From assembly GCF_008124865.1 (NCBI RefSeq), contig NZ_VNHY01000001.1, positions 868,001 through 932,000 of the forward strand: a DNA stretch of 64,000 bases, read 5' to 3'. Below, piece by piece: positions 44,887-53,915 of the stretch. Origin of the DNA: Fodinibius salinus (GTDB taxonomy: Bacteria; Bacteroidota; Rhodothermia; Balneolales; Balneolaceae). The stretch's first letter is position 1. Each line of letters starts with the position of its first letter. The notes beneath the pieces are model-generated. The model saw only the letters and a list, made by a program, of their open reading frames with translations. It had not been told where the DNA came from and made no database searches. The translations under genes and the position numbers were made by a program.

Positions 44887-45080
44887 TATCATTAAATGCC
44901 CCTGGCAGGCTTCGGTGAGCCGGCTAGTGCCCAATTTGTTTTCTGGGTGCCAACTGGTAAACTGCAATCGTATTCACACTAGCCTGTGCGCTGGTTAAGT
45001 ATAGCCTGGTTATGCTCCATAGCTTCAGCAACGGGGCGCGTAGTGGCCCGTAAAAGAGTTAAATACTGCTGACTCAACTA

Positions 45081-45152
45081 AACACGGTGGGGTTTATATC
45101 CCACCTTTTAATAAAACATATGCTTGGCGCAAGTTTTATTAAAAGCTGTGTT
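45081..45152. repeat. Folded palindromic element (possible three-way junction)
   Basis: Three nested or adjacent inverted repeats occupy 72 bases: outer AACAC (45081-45085) with GTGTT (45148-45152), GGTGGG/CCCACC at 45086-45105, and a perfect 13-bp CTTTTAATAAAAC/GTTTTATTAAAAG at 45105-45145. It lies just after the adenosine deaminase stop and in the gene-poor patch. It may be a terminator, a REP-like repeat or a mobile-element remnant. Confidence 0.6.
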
Positions 45153-45159
45153 CAACCCA

Positions 45160-46149
45160 TTAACACTTATAAGCCTCTATTATCTCTTGACGTAATTGCT
45201 TTTTAATCTTCTCAGTCGTAAAAGCATGCTCAATAGCCGCTAAATTACACTCAATAAGCTGGTCTTTATCCCACTGAAACACATTTTGAAGTTTCTGATA
45301 TTCCTCTGTGAGCGTCACGTCTGAAATGGTCCGCGTATCCGTATTGATGCTCAGCGAAACGCCAGACTCAAAAAGCATATCTACGGTATGGTCCGTGATT
45401 CCTTCATACACATTTGTCTGAATATTACTAGTGGGACACACTTCTAGGTGAATATCTTGTTTCTTTAATATCTTCAGCAGGTCCTCGTCTTCAGCACTAC
45501 GCACACCGTGGCCAATACGCGCCGGTTTAAAATATTCAAGTGTCTCCTGCACACTGGCTGCCCCGCGTGCTTCTCCCGCATGAGCCGTACAATTAAGACT
45601 ATGCTCATCCGCATATTCAAAAGCTGAAATATGATTATCAATTGGAAAGCCCGCCTCGTCAGCAGCAATATCAAACCCCACCACACCGGTATCGCTAAAC
45701 TGCTCTACCAGTTTTACCGTATGCATGCTTTGGGCCTCGGAGTAATGGCGAAGCGTACACAAAATTATACCTGCTTCAGTACCTGTCTCCCCTATTTGAT
45801 CAACGACTGCTTCACTCACTGTTTCTACAACTTCCACGGCCGACAATTCGCCCTTTGTATGCTCCAGCGGCGCAAAACGGAGTTCTGCATAGATTACATG
45901 GTCAGCCTGTAGCTGTTTAAACAAGTCTTCAACAACTAATGTTAATGCCTCTTTCGTTTGCATCAGCTTGATGGCTTCCTGCGAACGACTGATATAATCC
46001 GCCAAATCACGACACTTATCAGGAGCTACAAATGAATCTCTATATGCTGATTTGCTGATATCCGGATTGAGCTTGCTAACTACATCATAACTCAGTGAGC
46101 AATCCAGATGGAGATGCAATTCTATTTTTGGTAAGGAAGAAAAGTCCAT
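45160..46149 (-). CDS. add: Adenosine deaminase family protein
   Basis: Starting at ATG 46149, the 329-residue protein begins MDFSSLPKIELHLHLDCSL, with the HxH zinc ligands. It has TAHAGEA with the third histidine and the catalytic glutamate, RIGHGV with the catalytic histidine, EVCPTSN and INTDTRTI with the zinc-binding aspartate. It would deaminate adenosine to inosine in purine salvage. Two details differ from E. coli Add: HLHLDC where HLHLDG is usual, and TDT where TDD is usual, so a related substrate is possible. A TTG further upstream is a less likely start. Confidence 0.9.
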   Translation of the reverse strand: MDFSSLPKIELHLHLDCSLSYDVVSKLNPDISKSAYRDSFVAPDKCRDLADYISRSQEAIKLMQTKEALTLVVEDLFKQLQADHVIYAELRFAPLEHTKGELSAVEVVETVSEAVVDQIGETGTEAGIILCTLRHYSEAQSMHTVKLVEQFSDTGVVGFDIAADEAGFPIDNHISAFEYADEHSLNCTAHAGEARGAASVQETLEYFKPARIGHGVRSAEDEDLLKILKKQDIHLEVCPTSNIQTNVYEGITDHTVDMLFESGVSLSINTDTRTISDVTLTEEYQKLQNVFQWDKDQLIECNLAAIEHAFTTEKIKKQLRQEIIEAYKC

Positions 46150-46342
46150 ATAAGAATATATTTTTTGTGGCTCAATAAAACAATGATCTACTGTTTCTTG
46201 CAAGCCTAATTTTAGGCGGGCATCTATTACACAAATTCAATTTATCCAGCGTTTCTAAGTGGCCTGATCGTTCCTTATTTTTATAAATTGCATGCAACAT
46301 TTTTCTCGATCAAGATCGGAACTACACCATTTATAGAAAATC

Positions 46343-48235
46343 ATGACCTTTCTTTCTACCGAAAATTTATCTAAGAGCTACGCAGATAAAACGCTTTTTG
46401 AAGGACTCTCATTTGGCATTTCTGAAGGAGATAAAACAGCACTCATTGCCGAAAACGGATCGGGGAAGTCCACACTACTGCAAATTCTGGTGGGTGATGA
46501 AACAGCCGACAACGGGAAAGTGATGGTACAAAACGGCGTCAATATCGGCTTTCTGGAACAAGATCCCCAGCTTAATGAGGATATGACAATACGCTCCTAT
46601 ATTGCGCAAAGTGATAATGAGATGGTGCAGCTCATCCAAAATTATGAACAGGCTGCCCAAGCACAGGCAGAAGATTATAATGCAGAAACACAAGAAAATT
46701 TTACACAGGCTGCTGCCGCCATGGATGCCGCCGGTGCCTGGGATTATGAGCAGCGGATGGAACAAATTTTGGGACAACTTGATATCCATAATCTTGACCA
46801 AGAAATTGCTACGCTTTCCGGAGGACAGCGAAAACGCGTGGCCCTGGCCTTTGTACTGCTCGACGATCCCGATATGCTAATCCTTGATGAGCCTACCAAT
46901 CATCTGGATGTAGCCATGATTGAATGGCTCGAAAGATATCTCCAAAAGAGCAACCTAACCCTCCTTATGGTAACCCACGACCGTTATTTCTTGGATCGTG
47001 TATGCGACCATATCATTGAGCTCGAAGGTAACAACCTGTATCATCACGAGGGCAATTACCAATACTTTTTACAGAAACGTGCTGAACGACGCAAAATCGA
47101 GCGCAAGCGGGCTCATAAAGCCAATCAGCTGTATAAAAAAGAACTGCAGTGGATGAGGCGATCGCCCAAAGCACGAACGACAAAATCAAAATCGCGGATT
47201 GACGATTTCAAGGATCTGAAAGATAATCTTGATGACGGTCCCGATGATCCGGAGCTGCGCCTACAAATGGATATGAGTCGGATGGGCGGTCAAATACTAG
47301 AGATGCTCAATGTATCCAAAAGTTATGGCGACGAGCAGATTCTGGATAGTTTCTATTATGATTTTGAGAAGGGTGAACGTATCGGCATTATTGGCAAAAA
47401 TGGGGTAGGCAAAAGTACCTTTCTTCAAATGCTAACCGGCGAAGAACCCATCGATTCGGGAAAGCGAAGAGTGGGCAAAACTATTGTATTCGGGCATTAT
47501 CGCCAAGAGGGACTCGATTTTGACGAAGATCAACGGGTGATTGACGTGATACATAGCGTTGCCAAAGTCATTAAGCTTGAAAGCGGCAAAAAGATATCGG
47601 CCTCCAAGTTTTTAACTCATTTCATGTTTACGGATGAGATGCAATATACCCCCGTCAAAAAACTCAGCGGTGGTGAAAAACGCCGACTCAGCCTGATGAT
47701 GGTATTACTCGAAAACCCAAATTTCCTGATTCTTGACGAACCCACCAATGATCTTGATCTACTTACGTTAAATAAGCTTGAAGAATTTTTACTGGATTTT
47801 CCGGGCTGCCTGATTCTCGTATCCCACGATCGCTTTTTTATGGATAAGCTGGTGGAACATTATTTTGTGTTTGAAGGTAATGGTCAAGTTCGTGACCACC
47901 ATGGTACCTACGAAGAATATCGCAATCAGCGCAAAAAAGAGCTGTCTCAACAATCTGCATCCGAGAAGTCATCAGCTTCCAAAGATAACAGCAATAAACA
48001 ATCACGGTCTTCTGGAAATGACAACACACTTAGTTACAATGAAAGACGTGAATACAATAAGCTCGAAAACAAGATTGATGAACTCGAGGAACAAAAAAAG
48101 CAGCTGGAATCCGAAATGAGCAACGGCGACTTGGATCACAAAGAACTACAGGAAAAGTCGGACCAGTATGAAGAGTTAAAACAAGAACTTGAAACCAAAA
48201 CCGAACGGTGGTTTGAACTTGCCGAACGAGCCTAA
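46343..48235 (+). CDS. ABC-F family ATPase (Uup-like)
   Basis: The 630-residue soluble protein has two ABC ATPase domains with no membrane part. Domain one has Walker A AENGSGKST and signature LSGGQRKRV with DEPTNHLD; domain two has GKNGVGKST and LSGGEKRRL with DEPTNDLD. A charged linker joins them, and the C-terminus is a coiled coil (EYNKLENKIDELEEQKKQLE) typical of Uup. ABC-F proteins act on the ribosome or on branched DNA. No antibiotic-resistance context is seen. The Smr gene overlaps its 3' end. Confidence 0.93.
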   Translation: MTFLSTENLSKSYADKTLFEGLSFGISEGDKTALIAENGSGKSTLLQILVGDETADNGKVMVQNGVNIGFLEQDPQLNEDMTIRSYIAQSDNEMVQLIQNYEQAAQAQAEDYNAETQENFTQAAAAMDAAGAWDYEQRMEQILGQLDIHNLDQEIATLSGGQRKRVALAFVLLDDPDMLILDEPTNHLDVAMIEWLERYLQKSNLTLLMVTHDRYFLDRVCDHIIELEGNNLYHHEGNYQYFLQKRAERRKIERKRAHKANQLYKKELQWMRRSPKARTTKSKSRIDDFKDLKDNLDDGPDDPELRLQMDMSRMGGQILEMLNVSKSYGDEQILDSFYYDFEKGERIGIIGKNGVGKSTFLQMLTGEEPIDSGKRRVGKTIVFGHYRQEGLDFDEDQRVIDVIHSVAKVIKLESGKKISASKFLTHFMFTDEMQYTPVKKLSGGEKRRLSLMMVLLENPNFLILDEPTNDLDLLTLNKLEEFLLDFPGCLILVSHDRFFMDKLVEHYFVFEGNGQVRDHHGTYEEYRNQRKKELSQQSASEKSSASKDNSNKQSRSSGNDNTLSYNERREYNKLENKIDELEEQKKQLESEMSNGDLDHKELQEKSDQYEELKQELETKTERWFELAERA

Positions 48236-48491
48236 CCATATTCCCATCAACGGTGTGCTCGACCTGCACAAATTCCGTCCTGATGAACTGGGTTCGCTCA
48301 TCCCCACTTATATTGACGAATGCCTGAAAGAAAATATTTATAAAATCCGAATTATACACGGCAAAGGTACCGGCAATCTGCGCCGTTCGGTACATGCCCT
48401 ACTCGACCGAAATTCACATGTACAAAGTTACTCCCTGGCAAGCGATCGCAGCGGATGGGGAGCTACGGTAGCAACATTAAAAAATGATTAG
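48189..48491 (+). CDS. Stand-alone Smr-domain protein
   Basis: The 100-residue protein carries a complete Smr domain: LDLHKFRPDEL, IRIIHGKGTGNLRR and the closing GWGATVATL. Smr domains cut or bind nucleic acids and are found at the end of MutS2. The start is uncertain: the frame has no ATG near the domain and could begin at TTG 48189, 48213 or 48219, inside the ABC-F gene. It lies 68 bases upstream of a membrane MutS-like gene, which is notable because MutS and Smr are fused in MutS2. Confidence 0.85.
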   Translation: MKPKPNGGLNLPNEPNHIPINGVLDLHKFRPDELGSLIPTYIDECLKENIYKIRIIHGKGTGNLRRSVHALLDRNSHVQSYSLASDRSGWGATVATLKND

Positions 48492-48559
48492 CAACTAGCT
48501 GTTATTTTTCTCATCCTTTCTATATCCTTCAACCGAGTTTACCTTCAATTAGTTAAATT

Positions 48560-50401
48560 ATGAATACCTACAGCCGCAATTCTTTACAACAGGCGTTAAA
48601 GAATCAGATCCGCCGTCTTAGTAATAAAACAGAAGAACTTGATCAGCTGAGCAGCCGTCTTTCTATGGTACGGCTCGGTACATTTGTCGGCGGTTTGACC
48701 CTAATTTACTTGGCGGGCACCTTTGGTCCTGAGTGGCTTTTTTGGCTTAGCGTAGCAGCATTTATAGGTGGATTCTGGAAGCTGGTGAACCTGCATAATC
48801 ACGTTGATCGTGCTGTTGAGAAATTTACGATCTGGAAGTCAATCCGCAGCCAGCATTTTGCACGACAACAGCTGAACTGGGACAAAATTCCGGAACATAA
48901 TATCTCGGAAGATTATGAAAACCATCCCTTTGCCTATGATTTAGACCTTATTGGCCAACATTCTCTCTTACAGCTCATAGACAACGCTACGTACAACGGC
49001 AGCACTGATCAACTGTGCAAATACTTGTTAAATAGAGAAGCTGACTGGGACAAAATTGGGAATCGACAGGCCATCATTAAAGAGCTGGTCCAAATACCTC
49101 AGTTTCGAGATCAGCTGCATCTTCGAGCTAAAATTGGTAGCGAAAAAGAACTTGAAACAGATTGGTCGCTCGATGAACTTCGTACATATCTTCATCAATC
49201 GGAGGAAGTTAATTATACCCTTTCTCTCGCTGTGCTGGGATTTCTATCGCTATGCAACATAACCTTGGGTATACTTTACCTGGCAGGAATCATCAATCCC
49301 TATGTTATTTTCAGTTTTATACTGTACTTGGTGATCTACAATTTTAACAGTAAAAAAGTATCGGGATTATATGAGGAGTCGCACCAGATCAAAAAATTAC
49401 TTACCCAATTTAATGCCGTCCTCAACTTTCTAGAAAATTATAACTACGCTAACCAATCTCATCTTAAAAAGTTTTGCCGGATATTCTGGAAAAATGATCA
49501 TTCACCGTCGAAATATGTGAACAAAATTATTCGCATTGCCGGTGCGGCTTCATCACAACAAAGCGAAGTAATTTGGGCGCTGCTAAATTTCCTGGTGCCC
49601 TGGGATTTATACTTTACCCAAAAATTAAGCTCTTACAAGAAAGAGCTAGCACCCTACTTCTCAGAGTGGGTTGACGATGTGTATAAACTGGAGGCCTACT
49701 GCTCCATGGCAAACTTTGCGTGGTTGCATCCCCATTATAATTTTACACTGCCCGATAAAGATGCTGAAAAACCGTTTTTAGCAACCAGTCTCGGCCATCC
49801 ACTTATCCCAGAAGAACAAAAAGTAACTAACGATGTTTCAATAGATCAGAAAGGGAATATTTTGCTTATCACCGGCTCAAATATGGCCGGTAAAAGTACT
49901 TTCCTGCGGACCATGGGCATTAACCTGGCACTTTGCTTTGCCGGCGCTCCCGTTAATGCCAAAACATTGTCAACCATCCCTTTTCGGTTATTTTGCAGTA
50001 TCAATGTCAGCGATTCGCTGGATGACGGGCTCTCTCATTTTTATGCCGAGGTTAAAAGACTGCGCGAGCTACTTAACTTACTGAATGACAACCACCAAAC
50101 GCCAGTCTTTTTTATGGTCGATGAAATCTATCGCGGTACAAACAATCGCGAGCGCCTGCAAGGCAGCAAAGCTTTTCTGAAACAGGTAGCCGGGAAAAAT
50201 GGCGTGGGGCTTGTTTCAACTCATGACCTGGAATTGGCAGGGCTCGAAGAAGAAATACCACAGCTAAGCAACTATCACTTTGCCGAAACGCTGGAAGACG
50301 ATAAGATGAGTTTTAAATATAAACTAAAACCCGGTCCTTGTCCCACAACGAACGCCCTCAAAATTATGGAGATGGAAGGACTGCCCACCTCAACAAATTA
50401 A
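48560..50401 (+). CDS. Membrane-anchored MutS-family ATPase
   Basis: The 613-residue protein has hydrophobic helices at about 37-75 (LGTFVGGLTLIYLAGTFG) and 218-262, and a MutS domain V ATPase at the C-terminus: Walker A ITGSNMAGKSTFLRTMG near residue 440, then FYAEVKRLRELL, VDEIYRGTNNRER (Walker B) and STHDLELAGL. It lacks the mismatch-recognition domain, so it is not a repair MutS. Transmembrane MutS relatives are common in Bacteroidota and their role is unknown. The second dehydratase-like gene follows by 15 bases. Confidence 0.9.
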   Translation: MNTYSRNSLQQALKNQIRRLSNKTEELDQLSSRLSMVRLGTFVGGLTLIYLAGTFGPEWLFWLSVAAFIGGFWKLVNLHNHVDRAVEKFTIWKSIRSQHFARQQLNWDKIPEHNISEDYENHPFAYDLDLIGQHSLLQLIDNATYNGSTDQLCKYLLNREADWDKIGNRQAIIKELVQIPQFRDQLHLRAKIGSEKELETDWSLDELRTYLHQSEEVNYTLSLAVLGFLSLCNITLGILYLAGIINPYVIFSFILYLVIYNFNSKKVSGLYEESHQIKKLLTQFNAVLNFLENYNYANQSHLKKFCRIFWKNDHSPSKYVNKIIRIAGAASSQQSEVIWALLNFLVPWDLYFTQKLSSYKKELAPYFSEWVDDVYKLEAYCSMANFAWLHPHYNFTLPDKDAEKPFLATSLGHPLIPEEQKVTNDVSIDQKGNILLITGSNMAGKSTFLRTMGINLALCFAGAPVNAKTLSTIPFRLFCSINVSDSLDDGLSHFYAEVKRLRELLNLLNDNHQTPVFFMVDEIYRGTNNRERLQGSKAFLKQVAGKNGVGLVSTHDLELAGLEEEIPQLSNYHFAETLEDDKMSFKYKLKPGPCPTTNALKIMEMEGLPTSTN

Positions 50402-50416
50402 AGACACTGAGGAATA

Positions 50417-51385
50417 ATGAATCTCTTACAAGAAATTGACAGTGCATATCGACGCATTAAATCTGATATTCTGCATACTCCCCTCCTCTACTCCAATTGG
50501 CTTAGTGATTATTGTGAGGGTGATATATATCTAAAGATGGAAAGCGAGCAAATTACCGGCTCCTTTAAAGCGCGGGGTAGCCTCAACAAATTGAAATGGA
50601 TACAGGATCAACAATTAGATGCACTGCCAGTCACCGCCTCTACTGGCAATCACGGCCTCGGTTTTGCCCGGGCATGCGACCTCTTGGATATCAACGGGAA
50701 AGTTTTTTTACCCCATAATGCAGTTTCTTCAAAAGTTGAAAGTATTCGGGCTTATGATGTAGAGCTGGAGTTTCATGGTGATGACCCATACACAACAGAA
50801 ACCTATACGCGAGAACAAGCCGAAGAAAAAGACTGGATCTACGTATCACCCTATAACGACCGGCAAATTATTGCAGGACAGGGAACCATCGGTATTGAAA
50901 TTCTGGAAGAGCTTTCTGATGTCGATAATATCTTGGCCACAGTGGGCGGTGGCGGACTTATCAGCGGTATTGGAACGTATATAAAGCATCAATCAGCAGG
51001 TACCAAAATCATTGGCTGTCAACCGGAAAATTCTCCCGAAATGACTATGAGCGTTCGTACCGGTGAATACCAAGAAATAACATCAAAGCCAACGCTCTCA
51101 GACGGCTCGGCCGGTGGGTTCGAACGTAACTCAGTCACTTTTGATCTCTGTAAAAAGCTTGTCGATGATTTTATCTTAATTTCTGAAGACGAAATTGCCA
51201 ATGCCATTCGTTCTATGATTAAGCATCACAGCAAATTAGTGGAAGGTTCCGCGGGCGTGGCCATTGCCAGCCTGCTTAAACATCCCGGACGGTTCTCCAA
51301 TCAAACGACTGTCATTGTAGTCTGTGGTGCCAATATTTCATCCGATAAATTGCAATCTGTGTTATGTGACACCGATAAATCCTAA
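50417..51385 (+). CDS. Threonine/serine dehydratase-like PLP enzyme (second copy)
   Basis: The 322-residue fold-type II PLP enzyme has the Schiff-base lysine K51 in GSFKARGSLN, the loop STGNHGLGFA, the phosphate-binding VGGGGLISGI, and the ending TVIVVCGANIS. It lacks an ACT domain. The substrate loop begins ASTGNH, unlike the THSSGNH of the enzyme at 28607-29557, so the two probably act on different hydroxy-amino acids. It lies between the membrane MutS gene (15 bases) and a SIMPL gene (17 bases) and is likely in one transcript with them. Confidence 0.88.
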   Translation: MNLLQEIDSAYRRIKSDILHTPLLYSNWLSDYCEGDIYLKMESEQITGSFKARGSLNKLKWIQDQQLDALPVTASTGNHGLGFARACDLLDINGKVFLPHNAVSSKVESIRAYDVELEFHGDDPYTTETYTREQAEEKDWIYVSPYNDRQIIAGQGTIGIEILEELSDVDNILATVGGGGLISGIGTYIKHQSAGTKIIGCQPENSPEMTMSVRTGEYQEITSKPTLSDGSAGGFERNSVTFDLCKKLVDDFILISEDEIANAIRSMIKHHSKLVEGSAGVAIASLLKHPGRFSNQTTVIVVCGANISSDKLQSVLCDTDKS

Positions 51386-51402
51386 TCTATTTTTTTGGAC
51401 TT

Positions 51403-52071
51403 ATGAGAGTTTTAACATTTGCCCTGTCGCTATTTGTACTCGCTGGAACCGTCCAAGCCCAAAACGAAATTAGTATTAATGCAACAGCTGATGTTGCCGT
51501 CCCGGCGGATGAAATATCATTCCAGATAACATTAAACGCACAAGCGCCTACTCCTCAAGAAGCATACGGGATTCACCAGAAACGGGAACAAGTGCTCATA
51601 GAACAACTGAAAAAGCATGAGATTAGTGAAGAAGATATTCATTTTAAACCTGTTAGCATACGCAAAAGCCACAATAATAACTATCCCAAGGGGGAACGCC
51701 AGCAGGTCCAAACCCAACAAAATGTAACCCTATCGCTAAGTGATTTTGATACGTATGAACAAATACAAGTTACGTTAATCGAAAATGGGTTTGATCAGTT
51801 TAGCGGGGAGTTTTCATCAAGTAAGTCTAAAAAAGCAGAAGAAGAGGCACTCAAAAAAGCCCTGAAAATTGCCCGTCAAAAAGCGAATATTATCGCATCA
51901 GAGACGGGATTAACCATCTCGGGCATCAAAAATGTGAATTACAATTATGACCATTCTCCCTCGCCTTCTATTGCAATGCGGTCACAATCAACAGCCAGCC
52001 TAATTGAGGAATATGATCAGTCGGTAAGTATCTCAGCCAGAATATCAGTTACCTATAATTTTGATGAGTAA
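51403..52071 (+). CDS. SIMPL-domain (DUF541) secreted protein
   Basis: The 222-residue protein has a signal peptide (FALSLFVLAGTVQAQ) and a SIMPL/DUF541 domain: EISINATADVAVPADEISFQ at the start, KKALKIARQKANIIASETG in the middle, and SISARISVTYNF at the end. SIMPL proteins form large oligomers in the periplasm or outer membrane; their role is not well known. It follows the dehydratase-like gene by 17 bases. Confidence 0.88.
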   Translation: MRVLTFALSLFVLAGTVQAQNEISINATADVAVPADEISFQITLNAQAPTPQEAYGIHQKREQVLIEQLKKHEISEEDIHFKPVSIRKSHNNNYPKGERQQVQTQQNVTLSLSDFDTYEQIQVTLIENGFDQFSGEFSSSKSKKAEEEALKKALKIARQKANIIASETGLTISGIKNVNYNYDHSPSPSIAMRSQSTASLIEEYDQSVSISARISVTYNFDE

Positions 52072-52196
52072 CAGATAACATCTCTTATTAATCGTTACGT
52101 GACCTACTCCTCTTCTATTATCCCTTTAGGAACCAAAGTTGGCCTGTATAAAATCGGCAACAAACCGTTCATATATTTTTAAAAGGACCAACCATT

Positions 52197-53126
52197 CTAT
52201 TCGTTATCAAAATCTATATCGGGATTCCGATAAATAGGTACTTCGTTAACAGCTTCAAAAAAGGTGTGTGCTTTCTCAATGCGCGCCGAATCATTCATGG
52301 CATAGGGCCAGTACTGCTCAACATTGCCACGCCCCATCAGCAGCTGCATGGTGCCCTGTGATTTGTGCTCGGCAATTACCCAGCTAGCAATAATCTTGTA
52401 GTTCAACCGCTCCTCGTGGCCAAATGTTTGCCGCCTATCAAACTGCAGGGGGCTTTCTTCCACCGCTAGTTTTGAAATTGGGTACCCTTCTAACTGTGTA
52501 TAAGAAGTCGAATCATCCACTGATGATGTGATATCCGTAGCCAGCACAGTGGGTCGTTCATCTTTAGGAAGTTTTTTAATCGCGCGCAATGCTAAAATGG
52601 CTGATGCTTTATGATGAGCATGCGTATCCTCAGACGGGGTCATCGTAAATACGAAATCGTACTGCTCTTGTTTTAAAATATTCTGCAATCGACGGATAAC
52701 GATTTTTGTATCCCACCTTTTCAAAGGATTATCAATGTCTTTTGAATATTCTTTATCCACTTGGTCAAAAAAGAAATAGTTCCGCAATCCCACGATTTTT
52801 CCGCCGGCCATCAGCTCGCGCTTGCGGATACCGGGTAAATAAGCTCGTCCCACTTCCTCTTTATCCAGCTCCCGGTTGTAAATAAAGTTACCCAGCGTAG
52901 AATATTTATAACCACCTTCTCCATTGGTCATTAGTGCTAAATCAACTACTCCATTCAACAAATGCGTAGTCTTGAATACTGTAGCTGAAAAAAGAGCATC
53001 ATCATCAGGGTGAGCCGTTACCAGCAAAACTTTAGGTTTATAATCAAGCTCTTGCGCATCGGCTGGACTACCAATGACAAATATCCCCAGAAGTAAAAAA
53101 CAAAAAAGATAACTTAACTTGCGCAT
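52197..53126 (-). CDS. Secreted PIG-L family deacetylase
   Basis: Starting at ATG 53126, the 309-residue protein has a signal peptide (LFCFLLLGIFVIGSPADAQ) and the PIG-L zinc motif TAHPDDDALF, with the distal histidines in DTHAHHKASA. Unlike the PIG-L proteins at 6338 and 11639 it is exported, so it acts on extracellular or envelope sugars or glycolipids. The frame is open upstream and overlaps the esterase gene by four bases if extended. It follows that esterase on the same strand and is probably co-transcribed. Confidence 0.88.
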   Translation of the reverse strand: MRKLSYLFCFLLLGIFVIGSPADAQELDYKPKVLLVTAHPDDDALFSATVFKTTHLLNGVVDLALMTNGEGGYKYSTLGNFIYNRELDKEEVGRAYLPGIRKRELMAGGKIVGLRNYFFFDQVDKEYSKDIDNPLKRWDTKIVIRRLQNILKQEQYDFVFTMTPSEDTHAHHKASAILALRAIKKLPKDERPTVLATDITSSVDDSTSYTQLEGYPISKLAVEESPLQFDRRQTFGHEERLNYKIIASWVIAEHKSQGTMQLLMGRGNVEQYWPYAMNDSARIEKAHTFFEAVNEVPIYRNPDIDFDNE

Positions 53127-53164
53127 AACAAATGAACTATATGGTCTGATTAATTTTGTGATAC

Positions 53165-53797
53165 TCATTTATTCATATTTAAAAGCATCGGCTTCAAGGT
53201 ATCCCAAACCGTTTGTGCCAAAATTTTATGGCCCTGAGCAGTGGGATGAATACCATCAGCTTGCATGAGGTCGGAATCTCTGGCTACTCCTTCTAATAAA
53301 AATGGGATAAGTTTTGCATCATTTTCTTCTGCCAATGCGGGATACATCTCTTTAAACTTTTTGGTGTACTCAGGACCCAAATTGGGAGGAACTTCCATAC
53401 CGGCAATGATTATTTTTGCGTTGGGATACTTTGCTTCTACTTTATCAATAATTTTTTGCAGATTCTTCTTTGTGGCATCCAAATCTATCCCGCGCAGTCC
53501 ATCATTGCCACCAAGCTCCAGCATAAATACCGACACCGGCTGGCGTAACATCCAATCTACGCGGCGCAATCCACCGGCAGATGTTTCGCCACTCAGACCC
53601 GCATTTATAGCATTGTAATCCCAATTGAGAGAATCAATTTTGTGCTGTATCAATGCCGGAAATGCCTTTTCTTTAGTTATACCATTGCCTGCTGTTATGC
53701 TGTCTCCAAAAAATAATATGCGGTTTGATGAATCTTGAGCAGATAAGCTAATTGACAGTAAAAAAGATGCAACGAAAAAGACTAAAAATCGTTTCAT
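53165..53797 (-). CDS. tesA: TesA-like arylesterase/thioesterase (SGNH hydrolase)
   Basis: The 210-residue protein has a signal peptide (FLVFFVASFLLSISLSAQ) and the SGNH blocks: FFGDSITAGNG with the nucleophile serine, the glycine in the second block, GGNDGLRG with the asparagine, and DGIHPTAQGH with the Asp and His. It should hydrolyse acyl esters, thioesters or lysophospholipids in the periplasm. It is divergent from the YbbA/YbbP-like ABC genes, the same layout as tesA-ybbA-ybbP in E. coli. Confidence 0.9.
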   Translation of the reverse strand: MKRFLVFFVASFLLSISLSAQDSSNRILFFGDSITAGNGITKEKAFPALIQHKIDSLNWDYNAINAGLSGETSAGGLRRVDWMLRQPVSVFMLELGGNDGLRGIDLDATKKNLQKIIDKVEAKYPNAKIIIAGMEVPPNLGPEYTKKFKEMYPALAEENDAKLIPFLLEGVARDSDLMQADGIHPTAQGHKILAQTVWDTLKPMLLNMNK

Positions 53798-53915
53798 TAT
53801 TCTAGATCAGGTATTAGAGAATTATATCCATGGATGATACCAACGCAGAGTACCTCTGAATGATTCATCCGTCCCAATATGTTATAATCGGTAATCAATA
53901 TTACAAAAAATTTTT

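Noticed and set aside
43750-45159. Possible integron cassettes in the patch of small membrane ORFs
   Set aside because: No attC-like pairs (RYYYAAC with GTTRRRY at suitable spacing) and no integrase gene were found.
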